Below, one piece after another: positions 9,619-17,607 of a stretch of DNA of 64,000 nucleotides. The notes beneath the pieces are model-generated. The model was not told the origin of the DNA. It did no database searches and saw nothing but the letters and a program-made list of their open reading frames with translations. The number at the start of each line of letters is the position of its first letter. Position 1 is the stretch's first letter. The translations under genes and the position numbers were made by a program. Origin of the DNA: an uncultured Sphingobacteriales bacterium (lineage in GTDB: Bacteria; Bacteroidota; Bacteroidia; Chitinophagales; Chitinophagaceae); assembly GCA_937991535.1 (NCBI GenBank), contig CALKHN010000008.1, forward strand, positions 1 to 64,000. Direction: 5' to 3'.

Positions 9619-10725
9619 ATGGCAAAGAAGCACGTCATATCGGATGAGGCAATGATGGAAATTGCCAATGGTTTGTTACACAATGAACACTGGCTTGCCT
9701 ATAATCTCAAAAGTTATTTTTTGGAAAACGGGGACGTCTATATGTTCGGTAAAAAGGATGAGGCAGATGAATTTGCCATGAACAATATCAGCGCCTATGA
9801 TTCATTTGAGGTTATACAGGTGAATTCAATCCGAGATGCAATGGAGAAACTGACCTACGGAGAATCTTTAGAGAAACAAATGTCGTATTTCTTAACACAA
9901 AATGATACCATCATGAACGAGAAAAATTATGATTACCTGAGTAATCAGCTTAAGTACAGTGGTTTTGGCGATGAACTGAGTGAAAAGCTCAAAGACCAGA
10001 TCAAACTCGGTGGATCCGAATTTAAATTGTTTCATAGCAAGAGCTTTGGCAAAGACGAAACCGTTGCCACCCTGCAGTTCAAAAAGCCTGATAACAGTGA
10101 TATGTATTTTTTTAACCGTTATTCTCTGATGCTTAAAACACCCAAAATGGATGATCCGGTTACGCAGACATTTTTTATAAATAACAAGGAGGACAATATT
10201 ACCCTCAAAGAAGGCTATAATCTTCTTAACGGGCGCGCGGTATATAAAGAACTCACTTCAAAGGATGGTCAAAAGAATAATGCATGGGTTCAGTTGAACT
10301 TTAAGGAAACCGATACGAACGGAAATTTCAGGGTAAAGTCGTTTTATGAAAATTACGGATTTAACCTGGGAAAAGAACTGGCAAAGCATCCGATAAAGGA
10401 ATTGGGTAACGAGGAAAATAAACAAAACTTGCTGGCTTCACTTCAGAGAGGCAATCGCCAATCGGTTACGATCACCACAGGTGGCAAGGAAGATAAGGTC
10501 TTTGTGGAAGCGGCACCTCAATTTAAAGGGCTGAATTTTTATGACGAAAAGATGTACCGGTTAAAACCGGACCAACTTAGAAATCTTTCTTCCAAAGAGG
10601 TCAGCCAGGATACAAAGCAGGATATAAAAAAAGAACAAAAGCAAGGCGTGGCATCCGGTGACAGTGAACCTGAGGAGATGAAGCCTCAAAAAAAAAGCCG
10701 TAGAAAAGGGCAGAAGGTCTCTTAA
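9619..10725 (+). CDS. Bacteroidetes mobile-element protein (DUF3945/DUF4099-like), intact paralogue
   Basis: This 368-residue protein, of no known biochemical function, belongs to a family found in Bacteroidetes conjugative elements. Its N-terminal part is helical. Residues about 190-290 carry the conserved domain (LKEGYNLLNGRAVYKEL, then NNAWVQLNFKETDTNGNFRVKSFY), and the C-terminus is a Lys-rich disordered tail (PQKKSRRKGQKVS) that could bind nucleic acid. The next gene is a broken paralogue with the same domain. It starts 8 bp after traN, so it may be expressed with the tra operon. Confidence 0.65.
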   Translation: MAKKHVISDEAMMEIANGLLHNEHWLAYNLKSYFLENGDVYMFGKKDEADEFAMNNISAYDSFEVIQVNSIRDAMEKLTYGESLEKQMSYFLTQNDTIMNEKNYDYLSNQLKYSGFGDELSEKLKDQIKLGGSEFKLFHSKSFGKDETVATLQFKKPDNSDMYFFNRYSLMLKTPKMDDPVTQTFFINNKEDNITLKEGYNLLNGRAVYKELTSKDGQKNNAWVQLNFKETDTNGNFRVKSFYENYGFNLGKELAKHPIKELGNEENKQNLLASLQRGNRQSVTITTGGKEDKVFVEAAPQFKGLNFYDEKMYRLKPDQLRNLSSKEVSQDTKQDIKKEQKQGVASGDSEPEEMKPQKKSRRKGQKVS

Positions 10726-10752
10726 CGATGCAATGAATAAAATTTTGTAGCT

Positions 10753-11832
10753 ATGCACCCGAACATTATGCACTCCAATGGTAACCCAGTGGAGCAGGAT
10801 ATTCTTGCCTGGAGGAAACAGGAAGCGGAGATTGGCCAGGTGTTTTCCGAGGCGCTCGTCAACAGCCGGGCATTCCTGTTGGAAAAGCTAAGACAATTGG
10901 ATAACATTTATTACAGACATGCGGGTATGTCCGGCAAAGACGAAAGCTTGACGCTCAGGCTTCTTCATTTAGAGAGAAAACAATTGGAAAAACAATTGTT
11001 CCCGAATTTTCTCGACCGCATGTTTCACCGTTTGCGCATAAATGCAAAGGAAATGGTAGTTGTCCGGCAGCGGGACCAGCAACGCTCAGATCACGAACTT
11101 TTACTGCGAAATACCCTGATACAGGCAGGCTTTGGCAACATCAACTGGTTACAGTTTACGCAACTGGCCCATCGGGGAGAATCTTCGTTCTCCATCCACC
11201 AGGCGCAAAGCAATAGCTTAGGCAGTAAGCTGGAATTCGAGCTAATATTTTCCAGGGATCAGAGAGGTCTCTACAACTTTGATAAATATACCGCAGCACT
11301 TGCACCAGCCAAAAAAACGGATCAGGTAAGGGTGCACACCTTCTCGACTGAGTCAGGTGGGATGGTCGGTGCGACATAGGCGGCTAATCTGCTGGCTGGC
11401 CGTGTAGTGTTGCGGGAATACATCAATGCCAAAGGCAACAAAGTGGGTGAATGGCTGCAACTGGATTTTAATGATCGTGACAGCCAGGGGACCTTCAAGT
11501 TAAAGCAGTTTCATTCAGACATAGATATACCAAGAGTGTTACAGACGCTGCCCGTAAGGGAAAAAATGGACGATGAGAAGGTAGACAAGCTAGTTGAAGG
11601 ACTACACAATGGCGAACCCCAATTGATCACCTTAGAAAAAAACGGCATTACCCAACAGGTTACTATCGCAGTCAATCCCCGACTGAAAACTTTGGATTTG
11701 CTTAGCAGCAAGGGTAAAAAGCTTAGCCTTACCGAAGCATTTGGGGGAAACAAGGAAAAATCTCAAGTCGTTGATTTTTTTCACGCGTTGAAAAATAGTG
11801 CATCCAGGAAATCCGGGTTGTCTGTGAAATAG
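10753..11832 (+). pseudogene. Mobile-element protein, paralogue of the preceding gene, split by an in-frame TAG
   Basis: The two halves (10753-11379 and 11380-11832) are in one reading frame and are separated only by the TAG at 11377-11379. Without it the protein would have 359 residues. The conserved domain runs across the break: GGMVGAT, stop, AANLLAGRVVLREY, then EWLQLDFNDRDSQGTFKLKQF, which matches LKEGYNLLNGRAVYKEL and AWVQLNFKETDTNGNFRVKSF of the neighbour. The stop aligns with Glu of the paralogue, so a single base change (GAG, CAG or AAG to TAG) would explain it. TAG ends other genes here, so recoding is unlikely. The last 36 codons are included in the 194-bp triplication. Confidence 0.8.
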
Positions 11833-12306
11833 GGTGAATGATTGAAAAACTTGTAATGACTATAAATAGTTATTACGGTCACCTGGTGGATATGCTTAAT
11901 GCCTTCCTGGAAAGAGTTAGCCTTACAGAAGAATTGGAGGGAAACAGGGAAAAATCGCAGGTTGTTGATTTTTTTCACGCGTTGAAAAAAAGTGAATCCA
12001 GGAAATCCGGGTTGTCTGTGAGATAGGGCGAATGATTGAAAAACTTGTTATGGCTATAAATGCTTATTACGGTCAGCAGGTAGAAATGCTTAATGCCTTT
12101 TTGGAAAGGGTTAGCCTCACAGTAGTATTGGGAGGGGAAAGGGGAAAAATCGCAGGTCGCTGATTTTTTCACGCGTTGAAAAATAGTGCAGCCAGAAAAT
12201 GCGGGTTGTCTGTGAGATAGGGCGAAGGATTGAAAAACTTGTTATGGCTATAAATGCTTATTACGGTCAGCAGGTAGAAATGCTGAATGCCTTCCTGGAA
12301 AGGGTT
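11725..12306. repeat. Three tandem copies of a 194-bp unit joining two gene ends
   Basis: Units are 11725-11918, 11919-12112 and 12113-12306. Landmarks recur exactly 194 bp apart: AGCCTTAC-like starts at 11725, 11919 and 12113, and TGATTGAAAAACTTG-like at 11838, 12032 and 12226. Each unit holds the last 36 codons of the upstream mobile-element gene, its TAG stop, a 5-bp spacer and the first 27 codons of the downstream gene. The copies differ at a few percent to about 15 percent of positions, so they have diverged since duplication. Two fused mini-ORFs result. Confidence 0.9.
11838..12026 (+). CDS. Chimeric 62-residue ORF created by the 194-bp duplication
   Basis: The ORF starts with the N-terminus of the downstream gene (MIEKLVMTINSYYG...AFLERV) and continues in frame into the C-terminus of the upstream gene (SLTEELEGNREK...FFHALKKSESRKSGLSVR). 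The fusion is a direct result of the tandem duplication. The second copy starts the same way at 12032 but runs into a TGA at about 12159 after small indels. Whether either is expressed is unknown; I list this one because its frame is fully open and its ATG is intact. Confidence 0.35.
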   Translation: MIEKLVMTINSYYGHLVDMLNAFLERVSLTEELEGNREKSQVVDFFHALKKSESRKSGLSVR

Positions 12307-12585
12307 AAAGAAGACCCAAGGATCGGTACAACGCATATCAGCCTTTATGTATCGTTGATCGGGCTGTGGCAGGACAAAGGGTTTGAAAAACCATTATCTG
12401 TGTTCAGTCATGAGATGATGCCGAGATGCAAGATTTCCGGATCGGCAACATATCACAGGAATATAAGAGAGCTTCATGACTTCGGCTACATCAAATACAT
12501 CCCGTCCTACAACCATTTCCTGGGAAGCCTGGTCTATTTTGTTCCTATTGGTTCCTGTCTATCCTTTACCAATAAACGAATTTAG
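12199..12585 (+). CDS. ICE helix-turn-helix-like protein with a lost start codon
   Basis: This protein of 113-128 residues belongs to a small family in Bacteroidetes conjugative elements. Its signature is present: TTHISLYVSLIGLWQDKGFEKPLSV, ISGSATYHRNIRELHDFGYIKYIPSYNHFLGSLVYF, which looks like a winged-helix DNA-binding domain. In repeat copies 1 and 2 the gene begins ATG ATT GAA AAA; here the ATG has become AGG (12226-12228). Translation would need the ATG at 12199, which reads through the upstream repeat, or the internal ATG at 12244. The domain downstream is intact. A regulator of element functions is likely but unproven. Confidence 0.6.
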   Translation: MRVVCEIGRRIEKLVMAINAYYGQQVEMLNAFLERVKEDPRIGTTHISLYVSLIGLWQDKGFEKPLSVFSHEMMPRCKISGSATYHRNIRELHDFGYIKYIPSYNHFLGSLVYFVPIGSCLSFTNKRI

Positions 12586-12595
12586 AGGAGGTACT

Positions 12596-13060
12596 TGCTT
12601 TTGCGAGTTGGAGGCAACCGCGAAATCAAGAAGATCCTGTCCGTAAATACTGATGTTATAAGGCAGAGCAAAAAAAATGGGCTCAGCTACAAGTTCAGAA
12701 AGGAGAAGTACGTAAATACTGCTGCTCTGAGGAACAGCCAAACAGATGGAGGCAGGTAAAGATTAAAAAGGTGCAATCCGTAACTACTCCTGCTATGAGA
12801 CAGTGCAAATAATTGGTGGCAACTGCAAGATCAAGAAACTGAAGTACGTAATTATTGTTACTATGAGTTAGTGCCAAAAAAATGGGGACAGCTAAAGTTC
12901 AGAAAGGCGAAATACGTAAATAATGCTGATATGAGACAGTGCAAAGAATTGGTGGCAACCACAAGATCAAGGAGGTGCGTCTGTAGATAACGTTGATATG
13001 TGGCAGAGCCAAACAGAGGGAGGCCGCTAAAGATCAAGAAGGTGCAGTCCAATGATATCG
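12596..13060. repeat. Degenerate array of about 68-bp tandem units, three subtypes
   Basis: The words CGTAAATAC, CGTAACTAC, CGTAATTAT and CGTAAATAA recur at 12642, 12711, 12779, 12847, 12915 and about 12982, spacing 67-69 bp. A seventh unit begins near 13018 and fades. The 5' part of each unit falls into three types: A (TTGGTGGCAAC, units 1, 4, 6), B (AAAATGGG...CAGCTA, units 2, 5) and C (AAACAGA..GAGGC, units 3, 7). The period is not a multiple of three and no open frame follows it, so it is not coding. There are no unique spacers, so it is not CRISPR. It fills most of the 640-bp gap before the HTH gene. Confidence 0.85.
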
Positions 13061-13104
13061 AATCTTTCCGCCGGCAACAAAGGAAAGGAGTTCTTATTTG
13101 AGAA

Positions 13105-13147
13105 CCACTTGTGAAGACCCTTCGTGGGGTGGGATTGTCACAAGTGG
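13105..13147. promoter_or_regulatory. Perfect 10-bp inverted repeat before the HTH gene
   Basis: CCACTTGTGA (13105-13114) is repeated inverted as TCACAAGTGG (13138-13147). Inside the 23-bp loop, ACCC and GGGT can form a second small stem. It lies 77 bp upstream of the MerR-like gene and after the 68-bp array. It could be an operator, an integrase or excisionase arm site, or a hairpin of the transfer origin type; the sequence does not decide. Confidence 0.5.
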
Positions 13148-13223
13148 ATAATTTGTTCTTCTTGATTGTACAAATGGGACATAGTCTATTAGATTTACTA
13201 AGTTGTAATACAATAGAAATGCG

Positions 13224-13541
13224 ATGGAAAAATTTAAGAAAAATTCGCCGATCACTCCCATGCTTTTTCCCTATGAACCCCAGGAGTATTGGGAAAAAAT
13301 TCGGCAAATTGTACGGGAAGAAATTAAAGTAGCTGGAAAGATGAGTCCAGTTTCCGTTTCCTATGAGGTACCGGGTCTCACATATAAGCCCCTTTATAAA
13401 ATTGAAGAAGTATGTTCGATATTTACAATCAGTCGGCCTACCGTGTATGACTGGGTGAAACATGGAAAATTGAAACCTTATAAAATTAGGTCAAGAGTCT
13501 ATTTCTTATGGAATGATATAACTGAATTGTTGAAAGGATAG
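13224..13541 (+). CDS. MerR/excisionase-like helix-turn-helix protein
   Basis: This 105-residue protein has a DNA-binding domain at about residues 58-104: YKIEEVCSIFTISRPTVYDWVKHGKLKPYKIRSRVYF, the HTH_17 pattern (helix-turn-helix plus a strand starting at the Arg-rich turn). The N-terminal half is an uncharacterised amphipathic segment. It faces the integrase gene across a shared terminator, a usual place for a recombination directionality factor in Bacteroidetes elements, so a role in excision is likely. It might instead regulate transfer genes. Confidence 0.8.
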   Translation: MEKFKKNSPITPMLFPYEPQEYWEKIRQIVREEIKVAGKMSPVSVSYEVPGLTYKPLYKIEEVCSIFTISRPTVYDWVKHGKLKPYKIRSRVYFLWNDITELLKG

Positions 13542-13570
13542 GTATAGTGAAATGCTATCTTGAATTTTTA

Positions 13571-13612
13571 GATAAAAGGTAGAACTAATATGTGAAATTC
13601 TACCTTTTTATC
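13571..13612. terminator. Bidirectional terminator between the HTH gene and the integrase
   Basis: GATAAAAGGTAGAA (13571-13584) pairs with TTCTACCTTTTTATC (13598-13612), with a 13-nt loop. The stem has A-rich and T-rich ends, so it can end transcription from both the + strand HTH gene and the - strand integrase. Confidence 0.75.
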
Positions 13613-13673
13613 AACAACAGCCTCATATATGCAAATGACCTATTTGCAAAAACAAGCGTCAAATCCTCCTATG

Positions 13674-15020
13674 CTACGACACCCTTTTAAACCTGAAATT
13701 AAGCACTTGCATTTCACCACGCTCTTTCCAGATATCAGAAATAATCCGTGCTGCTTCCTCTGGTGTTATCCGTATATATCTATAAAAGTCTTTCACACTT
13801 TTATGACCGCTAATCTTCATTATCAACTCAACTGGAGTACCCGCCAGAAACTCGTTTGTACAAAATGATCTTCTGCAGGTGTGCGAGGTAATCCAGGCAT
13901 ATTTGGGCCTTACTTCTATTATCTTTCTATTGCCTTTTTTATACGAATGTTTTATCATCTGAGTAATACCTGCCATTTTCGCTAAGGTTTTTATGTGTCG
14001 GTTAAATTCAGGGTTCGTGTGTCGCTTAGGCTTGCCCGTAAAACGATCTTTTAAAATCTCAATGGCTTCGTTCCTTAATGGAATAACTACCCAGGTATTG
14101 GATTTTTGTTGTTTGATGCGGAGCCGGTCTTTTACGACATCAGTTTGCAATATGCCTGAAAAGTCAGAAAATCGTAGGCCAGTCAAACACCCCAGCACGA
14201 AATCTCTTTGATAAGGAATTAACCAAGGGATATCGGAGAGATCAAGATCGTATATAGCACTGACCTCTTCCCATGGCAGATATACTGTATCGACTTCTTC
14301 ATTCAAAATTGTCCAGCCAGACAAATCCAATGAAGGAATAATTTTTTTGCGTATTCTGTTGTTGAGGAAAATACGTAATTGCTTCACTGTCTTGCCGATT
14401 GTATTTTTCTTTAATCCAATTAATCGCGTTCTTCGCCTCTTGTGTTCATAGTGGTAGCTCAGAAATTCGACAAGGTTTTCATAAAAATCAAAATTCAGAT
14501 CGTTAAACGTAATGGGCGATTTCCGGAATTTTTCGAATTCTTTCAGGTGCAACTTCATATTCCGGTAAATATTTGGCATGAATTCAGACACTTTCAGTGT
14601 CTGTGATTTGATGTAGTCATCGATCTGGAAGAAAAAATCCAAGTTGGAATATGCTCCCTCGGCCACATCCCGTTTTTTAAGTAAATGGCTTTCAATTTCA
14701 TTTATGGTGCAGGTAGAAGAAAAGTAGTCTTTCAACACTTGCAGCGAATCAGTTTCATATTTACGGGACAGCAATATGATATCCTCCGCCCTGCGGATCA
14801 ATTGCATTAACTTCTCATTCATTTCTTGCGTGTTACCGTAGGAAGGGGGCAGTTTTACCGAAATACTACCTTGCTTTTTATTCCAATAGCTGGCGGGAAT
14901 AAAAATTTCCGTTGGAAGGACCGTACGTTTCTCCGAACTGTAACAATATTGGATATTGATAGCATTCGTGCCATCTTTTCTAGGCCGGCGATCGCAGATC
15001 GCTTTAATAGGTAATAGCAT
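13674..15020 (-). CDS. Tyrosine-type site-specific integrase of the ICE
   Basis: This 448-residue recombinase integrates and excises the element. It has the N-terminal arm-binding domain, a SAM-like core-binding domain (about 145-235) and the catalytic domain. Visible catalytic residues are Arg283 (GLRFSD), His380 and Arg383 (HTCRRSF), His406 (SGHKS) and the nucleophile Tyr415 (FYRYI). The frame is open up to 15194, but the ATG at 15018-15020 follows AGGAGG by 7 bases, which decides the start and is the family's normal length. It lies immediately downstream of tRNA-Lys in the same orientation. Confidence 0.95.
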   Translation of the reverse strand: MLLPIKAICDRRPRKDGTNAINIQYCYSSEKRTVLPTEIFIPASYWNKKQGSISVKLPPSYGNTQEMNEKLMQLIRRAEDIILLSRKYETDSLQVLKDYFSSTCTINEIESHLLKKRDVAEGAYSNLDFFFQIDDYIKSQTLKVSEFMPNIYRNMKLHLKEFEKFRKSPITFNDLNFDFYENLVEFLSYHYEHKRRRTRLIGLKKNTIGKTVKQLRIFLNNRIRKKIIPSLDLSGWTILNEEVDTVYLPWEEVSAIYDLDLSDIPWLIPYQRDFVLGCLTGLRFSDFSGILQTDVVKDRLRIKQQKSNTWVVIPLRNEAIEILKDRFTGKPKRHTNPEFNRHIKTLAKMAGITQMIKHSYKKGNRKIIEVRPKYAWITSHTCRRSFCTNEFLAGTPVELIMKISGHKSVKDFYRYIRITPEEAARIISDIWKERGEMQVLNFRFKRVS

Positions 15021-15022
15021 AC

Positions 15023-15034
15023 TATTCCTCCTTT
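15023..15034 (-). promoter_or_regulatory. Strong Shine-Dalgarno for the integrase
   Basis: On the - strand, AAAAGGAGGAATAGT precedes the ATG ending at 15018. A full AGGAGG is uncommon in Bacteroidota and fixes the integrase start at 15020 instead of 15194. Confidence 0.7.
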
Positions 15035-15224
15035 TCACCGATTCAAAGCTGCCTGTTCGAGCCGGAATAGTCAAAACCGAGCTCGAAGGTCGCAGACATT
15101 TTTTGTCGATTTTTTTGTCGATTAAAGTAATGTCTACTGGTGTAAAGCTATTTTGAAGAATTGAGGAAATTTGTTGTATTAATCTGAAAATCAACCATCA
15201 TTTATTAAATGATGTAAAAAGAAG

Positions 15225-15252
15225 AAAGGATTACCGGTGAAAGTAATCCTTT
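15225..15252 (-). terminator. Terminator of tRNA-Lys
   Basis: AAAGGATTAC (15225-15234) and GTAATCCTTT (15243-15252) form a perfect 10-bp stem with an 8-nt loop. Read on the - strand it follows the tRNA CCA directly and is followed by a T-rich stretch. It lies inside the element, so integration appears to have supplied or kept a terminator for the tRNA. Confidence 0.7.
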
Positions 15253-15328
15253 TGGTGATCCCGCTGGGACTCGAACCCAGGACCCATACATTAAAAGTGT
15301 ATTGCTCTACCAACTGAGCTACGGAATC
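15253..15328 (-). tRNA. tRNA-Lys (anticodon TTT), with encoded CCA
   Basis: The - strand folds as a full cloverleaf: acceptor GATTCCG with CGGGATC (one G-T pair), D arm GCTCAGTTGGTAGAGC, anticodon loop with CTTTTAA giving TTT, and T arm CTGGG-TTCGAGT-CCCAG. The discriminator is A (15256) and CCA is encoded at 15253-15255. The ICE integrase begins about 230 bp beyond its 3' end, so this gene is the likely integration target and its 3' part the attachment core. Confidence 0.95.
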
Positions 15329-15342
15329 CTTTATCCTTATAA

Positions 15343-15377
15343 CAAAGATAAACCCCTTTCTTTTTTGGGAGTGCAAA
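15343..15377 (-). promoter_or_regulatory. Promoter of tRNA-Lys
   Basis: On the - strand, TATCTTTG (15350-15343) matches the Bacteroidota -7 element TAnnTTTG, and TTTG (15377-15374) lies 23 bp upstream. The -7 box ends 15 bp before the tRNA 5' end, which suits a short leader. Confidence 0.6.
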
Positions 15378-15504
15378 AATAAGGGAAAAAGGCATTCTGC
15401 CAAACTTTTAAAAAAATGATTGTCTTTTGCTTTTACATCGCCTTTGCACATCTGTCCCCCATGTTTCATTGCGTTAAACAATGTTTATTACGGGTACAGA
15501 CTCT

Positions 15505-15512
15505 TATTTTTG
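15505..15512 (+). promoter_or_regulatory. -7 element for the SAM hydroxide adenosyltransferase gene
   Basis: TATTTTTG matches TAnnTTTG. No clear -33 TTTG is seen at 19-21 bp. Its position argues for the ATG at 15547 as start, as 15481 would lie upstream of the promoter. Confidence 0.4.
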
Positions 15513-15546
15513 CATGAATATAGTTGTACCATTGCTGATCACGCAC

Positions 15547-16365
15547 ATGCCCTTAATAACACTTACATCAGATATCGGACAAAAAGACTACCTGGCGGGA
15601 GCGATTAAAGGACAGTTGCTGCAAACGGTTCCCGGATGCACACTGGTGGACATCAGCCATGAACTCACACCGTTTAATTATCCGCAGGCGGCTTATGTGT
15701 GCCGCAATGCCATTAAAAATTTTCCAGACTTCACTTTTCACATTGTGCTGGTAAATCTTTTTGAAAACAAGCATGAACACCTGTTGCTGGCTTTTCACAA
15801 CCGGCAATATATTTTATGCGCCGATAACGGGCTACTTACCATGATCGCAGAGGGAAAGCCGGAAATGGTGATTGGACTGCCCATGGATAAAACGGTGGCC
15901 AAAAACGCTTTGTACATCACACGCCTATTTGGCAAAGGCATACAAGCCATCGCCAGTGGAGAAAGCCTGAACACTATTGGCGCCCCCGACATACACATAC
16001 TGGAAAAAAACCCGTTGCGGCCAATGCTTGGGGAAAACTGGATTGAAGGGCAAATTATTTTTATTGACCATTTCGAAAACGTGGTGATCAATATCACACG
16101 GGAAGCTTTTGAAGAACAACGGAAAGGACGTCGTTTTACCATTGCCTTTAAAAGAGATGAAGTGATCGAAAGGATCAGCGAAACCTATGCCGATGTGCCG
16201 GAAGGTGAAAAATTGTCGCTGTTTAACTCTGCGGGCTACCTCGAAATTGCCATTAACAAAGGAAATGCCGCCGGGCTGCTGGGACTGCAGGGATACTCTG
16301 AAAAACAATCGGCGCATCTGCAAAACCGGTTGTTTTACCAAACCATACGCATATTTTTTGAGTAG
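15547..16365 (+). CDS. SAM hydroxide adenosyltransferase (DUF62 / fluorinase-like family)
   Basis: This 272-residue protein belongs to the S-adenosyl-L-methionine hydrolase family, which splits SAM to adenosine and methionine with an activated water. The N-terminal ITLTSDIGQKDYLAGAIKG is the family signature, and LVDISHELTPFN and LCADNGLLTMI (aspartate and asparagine of the active site) follow. The C-terminal barrel domain contains GQIIFIDHFENVVINI. Fluorinases carry a specific loop that I do not see, so hydrolysis is the more likely reaction. Its physiological role is not settled. Confidence 0.88.
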   Translation: MPLITLTSDIGQKDYLAGAIKGQLLQTVPGCTLVDISHELTPFNYPQAAYVCRNAIKNFPDFTFHIVLVNLFENKHEHLLLAFHNRQYILCADNGLLTMIAEGKPEMVIGLPMDKTVAKNALYITRLFGKGIQAIASGESLNTIGAPDIHILEKNPLRPMLGENWIEGQIIFIDHFENVVINITREAFEEQRKGRRFTIAFKRDEVIERISETYADVPEGEKLSLFNSAGYLEIAINKGNAAGLLGLQGYSEKQSAHLQNRLFYQTIRIFFE

Positions 16366-16421
16366 CCCCGGGGCATTCATTCTCTGCCATCCGATCACAT
16401 GGTTTACTTTTTTAACTTTAT

Positions 16422-16646
16422 ATGATGAGCGCTGAAACGGGCAAATATATTATCGCAGCAGGAATACTGGTTGTTGTTGCGGGTATTGTAATTTATTTTT
16501 TCCACGACAAGCTCCACTGGATCGGCCGCCTGCCAGGAGATATTCGCATCGAAAAAGAAAATTTCCGCTTTTTCTTTCCCCTTACAACCATGGTCCTGTT
16601 TAGCATTGGGCTATCATTTATTATATGGTTGCTCAGAAAATTATAA
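16422..16646 (+). CDS. DUF2905 family membrane protein
   Basis: This 74-residue protein has two membrane segments (about 9-27 and 53-71) around the conserved loop WIGRLPGDIRIEKENFRFFFPLTTM, the DUF2905 signature. Its function is unknown. It starts 56 bp after the SAM hydrolase gene and ends convergently with the GH16 gene (6-bp gap). Confidence 0.85.
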   Translation: MMSAETGKYIIAAGILVVVAGIVIYFFHDKLHWIGRLPGDIRIEKENFRFFFPLTTMVLFSIGLSFIIWLLRKL

Positions 16647-16651
16647 AGCAT

Positions 16652-17446
16652 TTACCTCTTTTCCTTAAACGCATAAAACCTTACCCAGTCAATTTCCATT
16701 TCAACAGGCAAATCTGCCGGATCAACGGCGCCAACCCAACTGCCGCCCAACTGCATATCCAGCAACAGGTAATACTTATACGTATCAAAGGGAAACTGTC
16801 CTTCTTTATCCGTTTCTATACGGGGATAAGAGAATGTTTTTTTATTGTTTATGAAAAAAACCAGGCTATCCGGATGCAACTCCACAACATAATTGTTAAA
16901 GCCATTGGGATTGATTACCCCGGTCGCTCCTTGTTTGGGCTCTTTTATTTTAAGGTTATAGGTATAATGAGAATGTACCGTTTGATAGGCGATAGCATCA
17001 AAGTTCAGTCTTTCCATAATATCTATTTCGCCACCATCCGGCCAGTTCATCCCCTGCGACAACAACCAGAAAGCCGGCCACGCGCCGCGTGCTCCATTCA
17101 GCTTTGCATAAATTTCGAGCCTGCCAAACCCAAAGCCCACTTTATCTTTTGTATATACGCCGCCTGTTAAATAACTGGCAGTATCGTACGGTAAGTTATT
17201 GTTGATTATACCACGCAATATCAGTTTACCGTCACGCATAGCATAGCAACTGTCAAAATCGCTCATGTACTTTTGCCAGTCCGAGGTTCCCCTCGGTATT
17301 TTCGACCACCGGGTAGTATCAAATGAGCTCTTCTGATCGAAGTTCTCCTCCCAGCTCAGCACCATTTTCTGAGCATGCCTTGTGCCGGCGCAGGAAACCA
17401 GCAGGATCGCTGAAAATAAAAGTGGGAATAAATGCTTATGCTTCAT
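16652..17446 (-). CDS. Glycoside hydrolase family 16 lipoprotein
   Basis: This 264-residue enzyme has a lipoprotein signal with Cys19 (LLVSCAG) and a GH16 jelly-roll domain. The catalytic motif GGEIDIMERL holds the nucleophile Glu140, Asp142 and the acid/base Glu145. Aromatic motifs GRLEIYAKLNGARGAWPAFWLL and the terminal MEIDWVRFYAF complete the family pattern. Such enzymes hydrolyse beta-1,3 or mixed beta-glucans, or galactans; substrate cannot be told from sequence alone. It is not in a polysaccharide utilisation locus here. Confidence 0.9.
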   Translation of the reverse strand: MKHKHLFPLLFSAILLVSCAGTRHAQKMVLSWEENFDQKSSFDTTRWSKIPRGTSDWQKYMSDFDSCYAMRDGKLILRGIINNNLPYDTASYLTGGVYTKDKVGFGFGRLEIYAKLNGARGAWPAFWLLSQGMNWPDGGEIDIMERLNFDAIAYQTVHSHYTYNLKIKEPKQGATGVINPNGFNNYVVELHPDSLVFFINNKKTFSYPRIETDKEGQFPFDTYKYYLLLDMQLGGSWVGAVDPADLPVEMEIDWVRFYAFKEKR

Positions 17447-17607
17447 AAAACAAATATAGAATTAGCCATTTAAGTCCTGAAAATATTTATGCATTATGAT
17501 TCTGTTTGAACAATTGTTTCTGGCGCTTTATGAAAGGTTGGAAACCTTGCTTCTCCATTAAGTTTCCATGGAATAATTTTCACCGCCAGCAGTCAGGCAT
17601 CAGCTAT

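Noticed and set aside
12596..13060. CRISPR array
   Set aside because: The units run directly into one another with no unique spacers of constant length, the repeats are about 68 bp and degenerate, and no cas gene is near.
12861..13463. A 200-codon open frame on the - strand across the 68-bp repeats and the HTH gene
   Set aside because: It lies opposite the well-supported HTH gene, has no family pattern, and the repeat period is not a multiple of three.
15020..15194. N-terminal extension of the integrase
   Set aside because: The frame is open but the full AGGAGG just before the ATG at 15020 and the family's normal N-terminus fix the later start.
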